From the NCBI GenBank assembly GCA_963965975.1, contig OZ014414.1, positions 8,613,230 to 8,677,229 of the forward strand: 64,000 nt of DNA, written 5' to 3'. How positions within the stretch are numbered: the first letter of the stretch is position 1; every line of letters starts with the position of its first letter. The translations under genes were made by a program, and so were the position numbers. This DNA comes from Xestospongia bergquistia (taxonomy: Eukaryota; Porifera; Demospongiae; Haplosclerida; Petrosiidae). Below, piece by piece: positions 10,240 to 22,000 of this stretch. The notes under the pieces are model-generated. The model did no database searches, was not told the origin of the DNA, and was given only the letters and a program-made list of their open reading frames with translations.

Positions 10240-11050
10240 AACAAAACTGTCTAGTCTAACAAAATAGGTGACCTCAGTATTAGGAGGGACACCTTTCTCT
10301 GTATCTCCAGTAGCACCAAATGCATAACCAGGTTGTATTGTTAATATGACCTCTTCTTTCTCCTTCATATTCTCCACTCCTTTCTTACCTCCTCAATTAC
10401 ATTGACCTCTGAACCTATAGGAGAGGTGTTACCACATCGTATTAGTGGTGACTCACCTTCTCCTACAACAAACTCCACTTCTCTATCCTCAATGACATAG
10501 TCACCAATAGTACCCTTAATATATACTGATAATGAAATAAAATTAGATTATATTAGAATATTATACTAAATTTAAAAGAGAGCCACACCTATACTAATTA
10601 CTCACTAGTACAGCAGATATACATCAATTACTATTACTGTTGTAGTTGCTATAGTAACTTGAGTTGCTATAGTAACTATATACTATTAATAGTAGTCTTA
10701 ATATAATACATTAACAATACAAGCTATTTCTATCACTTCAGTCAGTATATACATATAATATTATATATGTAGATTATAATGTATTATGTTAGTTAGTATT
10801 AAATATACTATTTACTGTTGATCCCTCTGTGGGTTTCTTGTATCCTGTTCCCTTGGTAACCACACTCATTAGAACACCTCCATCTTTTGTAATGTCCTTT
10901 CCAGCCCAATGAAAGAGTTCAACCTCAAATTGAAGTGTAGAATTAGGAGGAATCTTCTCACCAGAACCACTTTCTCCATAAGCAAATTCTAGTGAGTAAT
11001 TAATGAACATTTCTCTCCTTTCTTCATTGTGGCCACCCCCACATCCCATC
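10240..11050 (-). pseudogene. FKBP4/5-like immunophilin fragment
   Basis: Read on the - strand, about 11000-10800 encodes the end of a first FKBP domain and the linker: YGESGSGEKIPPNSTLQFEV, ELFHWAGKDITKDGG, then TKGTGYKKPTEGSTV. This is the order seen in FKBP4/FKBP5 co-chaperones. After an intron-like gap, about 10528-10250 encodes a second FKBP domain (GDYVIEDREVEFVVGEGE, then ENMKEKEEVILTIQPGYAFG and GVPPNTEVTYFVRLDSF). A +1 frame change near 10390 separates these two halves. No TPR domain or upstream half is visible, and the 5' side runs into a MULE-type insertion. These enzymes are peptidyl-prolyl isomerases acting with Hsp90. This copy looks like a dead fragment. Confidence 0.7.
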
Positions 11051-11068
11051 CTTTTATGAATTGGTACC

Positions 11069-11722
11069 ATTTTGCCTACTCCCATTTCGCCTACTCCTGT
11101 TTCACCTACTAATTGACGACCAGTGCCATTTCGCCTACTCCTGCAAAACGTGATGAAAATGATAGAAGTAAGTTTGTAAGAAAATAAAAAAGGTTAAAAA
11201 TCATCTAATAATATTAAGTTCCAACAAAACTATGCATACACATATAGTTCAAATGGCAGTCTTCCTAACAAATTTGCTCACATCAGGATTTTGTCTGTAA
11301 GCGCATTGCAGACAAAGGGTGGCTTGTGCAAAATGAAAAAAGCACCCTTTAACCTCTGTAGTTGGAAATGTCAACTCTACTGCTTGAATTATAGCTAGTT
11401 CAAAGTCAGTGAGGCAAGTGTGTAGCCTAGGTCTTCTGATTTCTGCTTGATAATCTCAAGGGTTCTCAGATAAACCGCACAAGATTTTCCTGGTAGCAAA
11501 CAATAAACACATCAAAACTTGTCGTGCAACCCTTGTTTTTAGCAATTAAAATCAAAGACTGGCTTAGGTAATATATATGTGAAACTCACATCAAAACCAT
11601 CATGTATTTATGGTATTCCATGAATTGTATAGCATTTTGCATGAGTAGGCAAAATGGCACTGGTTGTCAATTAGTAGGCGAAATGGGAGTAGGCAAAATA
11701 GGAGTAGGCGAAATGGGACTAA
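11069..11722. mobile_element. Short MULE derivative with long sub-repeated inverted repeats
   Basis: About 80 bp at 11069-11146 reappears inverted at 11640-11722. Each arm carries several copies of the 14-mer GGAGTAGGCGAAAT or its reverse. Between the arms the - strand encodes pieces of a MULE transposase in two frames: LLPGKSCAVYLRTLEIIKQK (about 11458-11399), then TDFELAIIQAVELTFP and VKGCFFHFAQATL (about 11405-11300), with internal stops. The LLPGKS, DFE and C.FHF.Q landmarks are shared with the intact MULE at 34233-35627. It is therefore a decayed deletion derivative of a Mutator-like element, inserted in or beside the FKBP fragment. Confidence 0.8.
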
Positions 11723-11914
11723 CCCCCTTTTATAACCTATGATGTCATAATGATGTAATTTATTAAACAGCTATTCAACTTACCTGTCCTTAATCAAGTT
11801 TAAATTAAAGAGTTCATTTCTCTTAATACTATAGTCAATATTGTTCCATCCAATAGTCTTCTAAGACACTACAAATGTACAATGATATTTCACTGTGAAT
11901 TTAATATATACCAT

Positions 11915-12190
11915 TTGTCTAGTGATAAAAGATGCCACGCCCCTTTTCATGTGACACAGTCCCTCCCATATCCCATAATTCTACAAAGAAACTCGTTGGA
12001 GTTGATGATAAAGATCTCGTATACTCATGTAACTAAAACAATAGAATAATGTGGGTGTGGTCAATAATGAATGAATGTGGTACCTTGACTTCTACTGAAC
12101 ATCCTACAGTTGACGTGGGATTAGTGAGGACTTCCCCTTCAGATATTAGACTCACTAAAGAACTCTTACTTACTCCTAATGGCGGCAATA
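11915..12190 (-). pseudogene. RABL3-like small GTPase fragment
   Basis: Exon 1 remnant on the - strand (about 12185-12085): LGVSKSSLVSLISEGEV then LTNPTSTVGCSVEVK followed by a GTACCA donor. After a short intron, exon 2 (about 12033-11920): HEYTRSLSSTPTSFFVELWD then MGGTVSHEKGRGIFYH. The order P-loop, TVGCSV, ELWD.GG matches Rab-like protein 3. The P-loop is damaged (GVGKSS would be expected, GVSKSS is seen), and a TAG replaces the residue after FYH, just before TNG. No proper start precedes it. It is divergent to receptor gene 3, whose ATG lies about 145 bp away. Confidence 0.7.
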
Positions 12191-12333
12191 TATAATATCA
12201 ACGTGTATTGTATAATACCTGTTGTCTGAACAGATTGACATAAAGGGTTAAAAACACTAGAAGGTGTGGTACTAGGCTAGGTGAGCCCCACCCAAAGGTC
12301 ACTAGTGGGTGTATTGTCTCCGACAAAGAAGCA

Positions 12334-15300
12334 ATGGCTGCAATAAATCTTTCTTTTGAGAAATTATTAGAAGAGAAACCAGCTCTTGATGAATTATGTG
12401 AACACATTCGTATTGGTAGTAAATGGTATCAGTTAGGAATCCTGTTAAAACTGGATCCTAAGAAGTTACGAGATGATATTCAAAAGTTACCAGAAGATTC
12501 TATTTACAAAACATCAAGAATGTTTGAGTTGTGGTTAGATACCAACCCTAATGCTACTAGAAGACAAGTGATAGATGCTTTGAATAAGGAAATCATCAAA
12601 GAAATCACTATTGCTCATGAGTATGAGCTGGTCCTATTAAAAAAATGTTGTATCTCTACTGGTGAGCGAATCTGGTTGATAAGATAGTATGTGTCATTAT
12701 TTTTATTACAGGAATGGACTCCTTATCTACTGAAGCCATTATTATTCTTCGGCATCATAATGATACATTATCACAGTCTATGATCAATCCTGTAAAAGTG
12801 TCTCAGCTCTTATTTAGTGAGAGATGTATCAATGAAGATACACTTGATAAGATGGAGACAATGGAGGGTATTCTAGATGAGAAGAAGACAACTCTGTTAT
12901 CTGCTATACATATAGCAATATCTTCAGATCACAAGAATTTGAAAGTGTTAGCAACAGTACTGTCCAAGTTTGAGGAGACAAAAATTCTATCTGAGAAAAT
13001 TATCAGTGAATATAGTGAGAAAACATTTTCATATTATCTGGATTAATAGTGGTATTTTCTCTTGAATATCTACAGCTCAGATATATGACCAAATGAAGAC
13101 TGATATTGCTCAAGAGGTAGGAACAGCAAGTCATAATGATGCAATGGAGGTTACAGAATCTGAAAATCATATTACATCAGAGGGCACTATTTATAAGGTT
13201 ATTATTATACTATGGAGTTCTACTAAATGTTACTATGATTTCATAGGAATCTAATGTGATGACAAAATGGGATATGTCAAATCCAAGTAGAAAGCGACCA
13301 CTAGAAGATAAAGAGATATCAGATGATGACTTAAAAAGGAAGAAGAAGAGACATGATTTAGAACTAACATCTGATTATAATGGTACATATACTGTTGACT
13401 AACTGAAAATGTATTTATAAATATTATTTATTTTATTACAGTCTGTGCCAGTGACATTTTACGTTGTCATTATGGTACTCTCTCTCAATCTCTTCAAAAT
13501 CCAGTTCAAGTAGCAGAACTACTTCATGGAGAAGGAGTCATTTCAGATGATACACTAACTCTATCTACTCAGCCATTAATGTCACTATTAAAAGCTGTAC
13601 GTGGTGCTGTCCATAGCAACTATCGTAACCTAAAAGTGTTTGCCAGTGTACTTCAAAGATTAACTGATAATATTAAATTAGGTGATGTCATAATGACTGA
13701 CTATAGTAAGTTATTAAGTTTATTACATATTGTAATTTTAAAATATTATTAAAATTATAGAGCAATCATTTGAAGATAGAACAACACACACTCAACCACT
13801 ACTACACAGTGAAGGTATATTGTGTTAATATTAATATTATTATCATATCATATCTCTTATTGTAGGATCTACTCATAGTCTATCTCATATAAACAATGAG
13901 TCTGTTCAAGGTAATATCCTTTATATTCATCTAATAATATTTACTATATCATAGATGGGATTTTTGTTCCACGAAGTATGAGTCCCAAATTTAATTCAAT
14001 GAGAGTAAAATTTGGAACAACTTTCAACAAAATTCGAAATGTTATTAAAGAGACATCTATAACTTCTGAAAAGTTGAAAACATTTCTCCAAGATTGTTAT
14101 CCTGACCTCACTCCTCAGTTAGCTCATCCCAGCATTAATACACTTGATGATGTACTAGAAATTGTCAAAGTTAAGTGCACATTGATTGACATTGAGATTT
14201 TAAAAGCCATTGCTGACGAAATTAATGTTGAAAAAGTTTATGTTCACATTAAAGCTTATGAAGATGCTATTGAGGAGTTTTGTCACACAGTAACAACACG
14301 TCTAAGTCTCCAGGAATCTCTTGTGGTGTCAACCAGTTCTCCTCTCAAATGTGAGACTGCTAAATTTGTTCTTGAATGGGATCCTGACAAGACTTCATTG
14401 ACTGACATTAAAAACCTTTTGTCAGTTGCCTTTGAAAAATTAAATAAAAGAGTTAAAGTAATTATTGTGACAGAGGGTAACTCCATCATTGTGACCTGTA
14501 CCTTTCCACTCAGTATGACAACTCTACTTATTACCAAAACTCAGGAAACTCTTGAATCAGTGAAGAGGAGAGGATTACTTCAACTTACAATTGGTCATTG
14601 TACCATTTATGACAAACGTCAAAGAGACAAGGTAAGAGATGAGTAGTATTAGACAACAGTTACTACATGTGTTGTTTATTGATATATAGGAGGTTAGACC
14701 TATTGTAGAAGAGAACACAAAGGAGTTGAGAAGTCATGTAGAACTAGAACAAACCATCAGTAAAAAGAAGACTATGGAATTGTCATCTGTTAAAAAACAA
14801 AGTGAAGGTATTTGTCCATATAGTCAATAACCATTACTAAACTGTCTATTATCCTATTGTGTGTGTGTGGGTGTACATACTTAAAATTACTTCTTAACTA
14901 TATTCATGAAATTATGAATTTAATTAGTAGTTTTAATTTACTAAATATAGTACAACTGTTTTACAACTCAATATTATTACATAGAAATGAGACAAATGAA
15001 AGAAAAGGATATTGAAGATTTAACATCACAACTAAGAGATAGAGACAAACAAATTGAGACATTAAAACAGAACTTGAAAGGTAATTGATATTAATAAAAT
15101 AAATTAATAATTAAGTGGAAGATTAAAGGAAACACTAAAAAGAAAGAGACTAAATCTATTAGAGTAATTGGAGCTAACATTATGTTACTTATTAATTACA
15201 CAATAGTATGAAAGACTAGTGGGACAGTATTAGACTATATACTTTAACACTTAATGTTTTGGGTTTATGAGGTAGAGATCATTATAAATATCTTAATATA

Positions 15301-18300
15301 GGACTGTCTCACTAGGTATTGCTTTCATACAATAGATATTAGTCTGATGTAGTCTGTGAATAGAAAGGATCTATATTTTATAACTTGTATCTGACATCCA
15401 AACAGTTTAAAATCATTTTAAATCAAGGAAGATTTAATTAATACATGTAACATTGACATACTCTGTATTATTTATTTGTTAGTATATTTTGTGAATTCAT
15501 TTTTAGTTATTGAGAAAGAGTCTATTGAAAAACAAAGAAAAATAGAGAAACAGCAAGAGATAACGACATCATTGACATTACAACTACGAGAGAGAGATGA
15601 ACAGATTGAGGAATTAAAACAGAGTTTAAAAGGTAACTATTATAATATGTACATGTAGATATTATAATATTGAGTGAGTGAATCTAAACAAGTGAGAATG
15701 TGGTCAATTTATATAACCTTAGTACTGTGGGTTTAGCTATAATTGTAGTAATGAGATTCATAGCTGACTGTATTGGATTAGTGATTGGTATATCAGGTCA
15801 TGATAAAACTCACATTCCCACACTTTGTAAGCTTGTCTTCTGATAAACCTTCCATACAGTGGGATACAAGTCTGTCTGTAATTAATTAATATTAATGTTA
15901 AATTAATTAAGTGCAATTATATAATATTAACACATCATGTGTCACTTGTCAATACTTGGACATTATTTGTGAATTTTTCATTTTTAGCTACTGAGGAAGA
16001 ATTGTTTTCAGTTGAAAAACAGAGAGAAATAGAAGAACAACAGAAGATAACATTGACATTACAACTAAGAGATAAAGACAAAGAAAATGAGACATTAAAA
16101 CAAAGTTTACAAGGTAATTAATATTAATATAACAAATAATATTTTAATGAGAAAAGATTATAAAAATGAAGTCAATAAATAAAGATAGTAATATTTGTTA
16201 ATAGTTGTCTAGTATACTAAATTTGTACATGTATATTTAAATTTTGTTTCTACTATTTGAGATCATGAATATAATTTATCATACTGAGTACATGTATAAT
16301 ATAATATATTGTAAATATTGTTATATATAGAAATGAAAGAAAAACAGTTTGAAGATTTGACATCACTTCCAGAAAGGAAAGAAGGTATTATTAATACAAT
16401 AGCTATCATTAACACTGTGACAGTAATGTTAAATTAATTAATATACAATTATATGAACAAACTGGAAAAAGATGACTATACAAATGTCATCTATTGTCAG
16501 ACAAAATGAAGGTATATTGTGTACAACTATTGTTTTATTTAATAACTATCTATTATATGATATATCTGATTAATAACTTAATGTTCCTTTATATAGAAAC
16601 AAGAGAAATGAAAGAAAAGACAATTGAAGATTTAACATCACTTGTGAAAACAAAGGAAGGTAAATTAATACAACATCAATCACAAGTCCAATGTTTTCAA
16701 TATTTTACATAATCAGGGTTAATATATAAAAATGAATTTCCATATTTACTATACACTCCCTTAGTGTCAGTATAATATGATAGAGTTATGATTATGATAA
16801 GATCTATAAAATGTTTATATTAAGTGTTACACTATATACATGTACATGTTTAATATAAGTATCTTATATAGAGTCTCCAGTATTACATGATATATTAAAG
16901 GACTATGATGATAATAAAGAGACAAAGGATGAAGAGTCAGACAAAAGAGGTAAGACTTAGAGAATGTTATATTAATTTATTATAATTATAATATAATAAA
17001 ATACACATACACTACAAGTATTGTTATTTATAATGTAACTTTATTGACATGAATAGCAACTAAAATGGACTAACTACTACATATATTGTTACTGACAAAT
17101 AATACACTTGACTGTGTCTTAGTTGACTCCACCTATAATGGACATAAGTACTAATAATGATGTCATTATAACTAATCTTGTTATGATAGAACCACATTGT
17201 ATACTATAATACCATATATAGTCTGATGAGGTCAGCCCCTTCGCTTAAAGAGGAAGGATCTGGTAGCATATTACAGTTAATGAAAAAGAATTTAATTTTA
17301 TGTAAACCTTATTATATGTTAATATTAAAGGAACATAATTAACTCAGCCCCTTTCTCTTAAGTTGGTTTGTGAGACTACAATGAATATTTTTACAGAGTT
17401 AAATCAACATGACTAAATGAAAGATATTGTAATACAATAAAACAAGAAAGGACAAAGAAGTCAATATTTCAGAATGAAACATCTAATGATGTTTGTTTGT
17501 AGATCCTGCACTTTTAGATCAAAGAAATTTCCACCCACACCCACTGTAAAAACAATGTGGTTTGTCTGATACAAGTTCAATAGTTGTATCAGGAATGTTA
17601 GTGAAAGAGACAACTGTACTATAGTATGGACTACCAAACCCTTCCTCTCTAAGCAAAGGGGCTGGTCATACCAGACTATCTGTTACTATAACTACAATAA
17701 ATTCATAAATTAAAATGATGTAATATATCAACATGACTTACTGTAGCTAGACCAACTAAAAGTAAATCAGTAATTTAAAAGGAACATCTCAGTAAATTCA
17801 GGATAATAAACATCGCCATCTATTTGCTCATTGCCATAGTAACCGTAGTCAGTAAACAGTAATGGCTTCCTTTCTTCTTCAGTGTATTGTCTGTGTATTG
17901 TAGTGTATTATAGTATATATTACTATGTGTGTACTATACTATATACTAACTCTGTTTTATAACAGGAGACACTGGAAGTGTTCAGTGGAGAGATGATAAC
18001 AATTATGTTAGTCTCACTAGTCCAAGTATATTACAAAGTGAAGATGTTATAAGTAAATTAATAAAAGAACAACAAACAAGAAAAGAATGGAGTATTCATC
18101 TCATCTCATCATCTCCTGAAAGTACTGCAGTTATTATAAACAATCTTAATAAGTGTACAGTGAGGAGTCTTAATATATACAACACTTCATTGGACAGTAA
18201 GTGTGTATCGATATTATCAGAGATACTAAAAACTAATAAAACAATAAAGACACTAGTGCTGTACTCCTCTTCACTTACCGGTGGTATCAAACAAGTCAGT

Positions 18301-18759
18301 GATAGTCTCTTTAATAATAAAACACTTGAACAGTTATGGTTGTTAGATGTTACTGATATCACAGATGAAGATATAACTCACTTATCTACTATGTTATTAA
18401 GTAATACAACTTTAAAAGAACTACGTCTCATCAACTGTAACATCACTGATAATGGAGTCCAATATATCTGTGAAGGACTTACTAAAAACCAAACATTGAC
18501 TAAGTTGAACATCGGACGTAATCATCAGATCACTTCAGTTAGTACCAGTACAATAGCAGATCTAATACAAACAACTACTTCACTAACAACACTATATCTC
18601 GACAATACTTCATTGAACAATGATGATATCAAGACAATATGTAAATCACTTAATAAAAATACTACAATAAGGAAACTACACTTATCAAGACAACATGAAG
18701 AGTATTGTATGACGTTAGACAGTTATCAACTTATTAAAGACAGACTTGTGTTTTGGTAA
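12334..18759 (+). CDS. Receptor gene 3: DD / CARD-like x2 / NLS / 220-aa module / long coiled coil / LRR (1127 aa)
   Basis: Sixteen exons join without a stop: 12334-12661 (death domain), 12712-13014 (CARD-like 1), 13076-13197, 13247-13382, 13442-13705 (CARD-like 2), 13761-13814, 13866-13910, 13955-14631 (220-residue module), 14690-14807, 14985-15080, 15507-15632, 15988-16113, 16331-16384, 16597-16659, 16872-16949, 17966-18759 (LRRs). The linker exon 13247-13382 carries RKRPLEDKEISDDDLKRKKK, a classical bipartite nuclear signal. The coiled coil is longer than in genes 5 and 6 (LTSQLRDRDKQIETLKQNLK-like heptads). Nearly every intron is phase 1. The architecture suggests a cytoplasmic or nuclear innate sensor that signals by death-fold assembly, but it lacks an NTPase. 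Family and domain order are read from sequence; function is inferred. Skipping of 16597-16659 would also keep the frame. Confidence 0.82.
16441..16720 (+). repeat. Duplicated exon fragment from the gene 2/5/6 lineage
   Basis: Bases 16455-16710 match gene 6 at about 42426-42675: the 3' part of a coiled-coil exon without its acceptor, then the complete next exon. This lies in the intron of a gene whose other coiled-coil exons belong to a different type. It ends CATAATCAGGGTT, where sequence jumps to a point 0.6 kb further along the paralogues. It is a recombination scar. Confidence 0.7.
17221..17676. mobile_element. Intronic MITE (GTCTGAT...AGCCCCTT family), gene 3 copy
   Basis: The element begins GTCTGATGAGGTCAGCCCC and ends GGGGCTGGTCATACCAGAC, arms of roughly 40 bp that are imperfect inverted repeats around AGCCCCTTTGCTTAGAGAGG. 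The interior repeats the motif AGCCCCTTTCTCTTAAG once more and encodes nothing. The same element sits in the same intron of genes 6 and 7, so it predates their duplication. Confidence 0.7.
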
Positions 18760-19123
18760 TAGTAAGTAGTTTGTTGTTTATTCTTAATTTGTCTTCTCAC
18801 TCACTTTTATTTTCTCTTTAAATTTCTTTTAACTTTCTTTTCTCTTCTTTTATAACAATTTATTTCTCTAACAAAAGTAATAGACAATAAAAATAGAGCA
18901 GTTTTGCTTGACACTTCTCTAACGTCGCACTTTTTTGTCTCTCTAACAGCTGGTTACTTGGCGCCTGTAATTATTATTTGTGGGCGGAGTATTATTTTTA
19001 ACCATTTGTGGCGAGAGAAGACCTCAAGCAATGAGAAATGTACTTGCATTACATTTTAGACCACCTAAAGAAGTCAACATGACCTGTCTTATATTCAGAG
19101 ATGAAAATATTCTAGTATCAAAA

Positions 19124-20200
19124 TGGCGCGCGGTCAGCTGTTTCTGATATGCTTCTTTTTTCTGTCTGTCCACTCGTAGGCTGCCTTCTCTCAGAAACTG
19201 TCTCTCGAGGAAAGAAGTCTACACATCACCTGTTACATGTATGGTCTTGTTTTTGTACCAAATCGACCCAGACATCGTAGATATCTGACAAAGTCTTTTT
19301 CTCACCTCCATCATAGTAGTTCATCAACGTACCAAGCTATAGTTCTACTTCTTCTCCTTCTTCTACTCTCTGGTGACATTGAATTAAATCCAGGTCCTGG
19401 AAATGATAAAGATGTTGTGAAGTGTGTTTGTTTGACCCAAGAAGACACTGGCCACATGATAGAATGTGAGTCTTGTTGGTCTCATAGTGAATGTGTTAAC
19501 ATCTCTCCCACTGTTGCTGCTAACTATCCCTTCATTTGTCCTTACTGTGTGAAGTCTCTAGTCTCCTCAGTATCTGTCCTTACTGTGTGAAGTCTCTAGT
19601 CTCCTCAGTATCTGTCCTTACTGTGTGAAGTCTCTAGTCTCCTCAGTATCTGTCCTTACTGTGTGAAGTCTCTAGTCTCCTCAGTATCTGTCCTAACAAG
19701 TGATATTACTCAGCTAAAAGATAGGCTAGTAAAACTTGAAAATACCTGTAAACCAATGTCTACTATTATTACTGAAATAAAAGCTGTTCAATTGACTCTA
19801 TCTCTCACAAAGTACAAATGTTATCCTACTCTGCTGTCAGTTCTATTTCCATTCTTACATCTAATTGTTCTTCTGAGTCCAGCTATTCTTCAACTTCCTC
19901 TATCATTACATTACTATTACCTCCAATTCTTCACTCTTTCTCTACCACTCCTTCTCCAAAATTCCACCATCCTTACAGTACTCCTTCTCAAACTCTCAAC
20001 CCTCCCTCTATAGCTCCTCCTCCAATTCTCAACCATCCATCAATAGCTCCTCCTCCTCTCTCAATAAGTTTATTCTAATTTTTATGTGTGATTTCATTAT
20101 CTTACACAGATAATTGATCAGAGACTCTTCATGTAAATTTAACTCTTCAGCTCTTTATAGATATCCCTACACTGTTTTTCCCCATTCAGTCATAACATAA
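19124..20200 (+). mobile_element. Non-LTR retrotransposon 5' fragment, copy 3 (intact 2A motif)
   Basis: The start codon (19124) opens MARGQLFLI but a TAG appears after the hydrophobic segment (CACTCGTAG, 19177). The downstream frame 19237-19590 keeps the basic stretch, SGDIELNPGPGND and a full PHD finger (CVC, CESC, HSEC, CPYC), then ends in the 38-bp repeats. After them come the coiled coil (19690-19800) and a Ser/Pro-rich tract containing NPPSIAPPPILNHPSIAPPP, ending near 20078. 20085-20200 is shared with copy 2. Confidence 0.78.
19540..19691 (+). repeat. 38-bp tandem repeat, 4 copies, in LINE copy 3
   Basis: Four near-identical copies start at 19540, 19578, 19616 and 19654, one more than in copies 1 and 2. 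Confidence 0.9.
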
Positions 20201-21067
20201 TGTAGTAGGTCTATTACTACATTATCAAACTGAACCTATACAATGTATATACTCTCAATATATAGGTAGACAATCATCATTCTACAAAGCAAACTGTACC
20301 TCTTTGTCATTATCAAAAAGTCCTTCATTAGAATTAACTTTGTTCAATTTCTCTAGCAATTTATAGACTTGTCCAAATCAACTCTTGGATGAAACAAAAC
20401 TCCAGGTATCATAAAATTGGACTGTACCAATTTAGGAGCTAAGTAAGACTTATAACATAATAAGTGGGGTCACCTCTTCTCTACACATATACATTATAGA
20501 CTTGTCCAAACTTGTCATGTCCTTCTTTTTTTCTTCCTCCATTGTTTTGTAATTTGTTATTGTTTATTGTCCCTTTAAGACAACATTACATACCATCCTC
20601 TACAAAATAAAATGTTTATGTAATCAATAACATAAGTTATAATGTATCCAATTTGATCACTTCCACTTCCGGAATATTGATTGTCCATTGACAGAATGTT
20701 AGTAACCACTTTAAGACCTTAAGGCTTTAAGACTTTAAGACTTTAAGGATTATACAGATGATATGTCATTGCACTTTATATTAGGAAAAGATTGACTTCT
20801 TGTTTAAATCTAATATAAGTTAGTATAAATTTATATGTGTATATCGACTTTGCAATACTTTAAAATAAATTATAAATTGTTTTTTCAAGGCCTTTACGTC
20901 ACAAATTTGATGTATTGGTCCTGGTCATTTAAATTTGATAATCACTTTCATATGATCTTGTAGTAAAGTTAGTAAACTTCAGGTAGAGAACTATAACCTA
21001 TTAATAACACCTAAAGGACTTTTACATATAAAATGGTATGTTACATTATACATTATACATTACATAC
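20201..21067. other. LINE-related and unassigned sequence without a gene
   Basis: Most of this stretch shows no gene. 20512-20600 (CTTGTCATGTCCTTC, GTCCCTTTAAGACAACATTA) matches 26583-26672 in LINE copy 4, so it is internal LINE sequence. 20705-20752 is a short run of ACTTTAAGAC-like words. On the - strand 20440-20290 has brief open pieces (PGVLFHPRVDL, KLLEKLNKVNSNEGLFDND) in two frames that may be an old exon I cannot identify. Confidence 0.5.
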
Positions 21068-21552
21068 TTTAAAACAGCTAATGTAATCCTCTCTTCTCTC
21101 CACTGAGACTCTCTCTTATCCTCCATTGATGTCAATTACTCTTGGTCCATGTTTAAAGAAGTCTTTATTGAAGTAATGAATCGGACCATCCCATCTAAAT
21201 TAGTGTCTATTAAAAATTCACCACCCTGGGCCAACAACCACCTCCTTTCTTGTATTCCCAAACATAATGCTCTATTTACTAAAACCAAAAGAGCTAAATC
21301 ATCATCTCTGATGTCTCAATATCACATTTGTAGAAACAAAACATTCTCCTACCAACATCATTTGAAATCTACCTTCTTCCCCAAGCTATCCTCTTCTTCA
21401 ACTTCCAAGGACTTCTGGTCTCTATTTAAAAAAATGAACAAGAAGTCTTCCACTGTTTGGGATCCATATTCCATTTCTAATTCCCTTCCCTCATCATTCA
21501 AAGATCTCAACTCTGTAAGTCAATTAAAGCAAAATATTTCTTATCTATTTTA
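21068..21552 (+). mobile_element. LINE fragment between endonuclease and reverse transcriptase
   Basis: The + strand encodes, with one stop near 21100 (CCACTGAGAC), FKTANVILSSL and SWSMFKEVFIEVMNRTIPSK, then NSPPWANNHLLSCIPKHNAL, KDFWSLFKKMNKK and a stop at 21551. This spacer lies between the APE endonuclease and reverse transcriptase of CR1/L2-like LINEs (the HKRNLLFKK..K and DFWKLFK-type landmarks). The overlap with 26707-26780 in copy 4 shows both belong to the same LINE. No reverse transcriptase follows. Confidence 0.75.
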
Positions 21553-21756
21553 GAATTATCAGGAATATAGCACACACATATTGTTCATATTTATTAATTA
21601 ATTGTTAATAATTAATAATAATTAATCTTTTTACTTCTTATTTAATTTTATTATCATTACAAATCTAGTATTGTTATTGATGTTCTTTATATTAGCTTTG
21701 TTATTGAGTGTCTTTTGTGTTTTAATAAAAAACTCTATTAATTCAATTAATCATTA

Positions 21757-21960
21757 AGAGATTGAAGACTACAATTTAACTATAATAATGACATCAGTTC
21801 AGTTGAATAATGAAAATTGTCAACTGTTCAAGTAATCAACTGTTCAAGTCCAACAATACATATTTCTGAAGTAGAGACGTTTACTCACTTACATAATAAA
21901 TGGTGAGATGATATTAATAGACAACTCTATTATTTCTAATAATAATATGATCTAATCTAG
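21757..21960. repeat. Shared intergenic block (ATTGAAGACTACAATTTAAC)
   Basis: This block recurs at 45704 and 56866, in all three cases upstream (on the + strand) of a receptor tyrosine kinase fragment. It marks the common boundary between the receptor 3' flank and the kinase-derived DNA. Confidence 0.65.
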
Positions 21961-22000
21961 ATTTACAATACCAACAAAATGGATGAATAAATAAAAAATG

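Noticed and set aside
17966-18759. Open frames of 60-126 codons on the - strand across every LRR exon
   Set aside because: They repeat in each copy because the + strand exon is conserved; they contain no start context, splice logic or recognisable domain.
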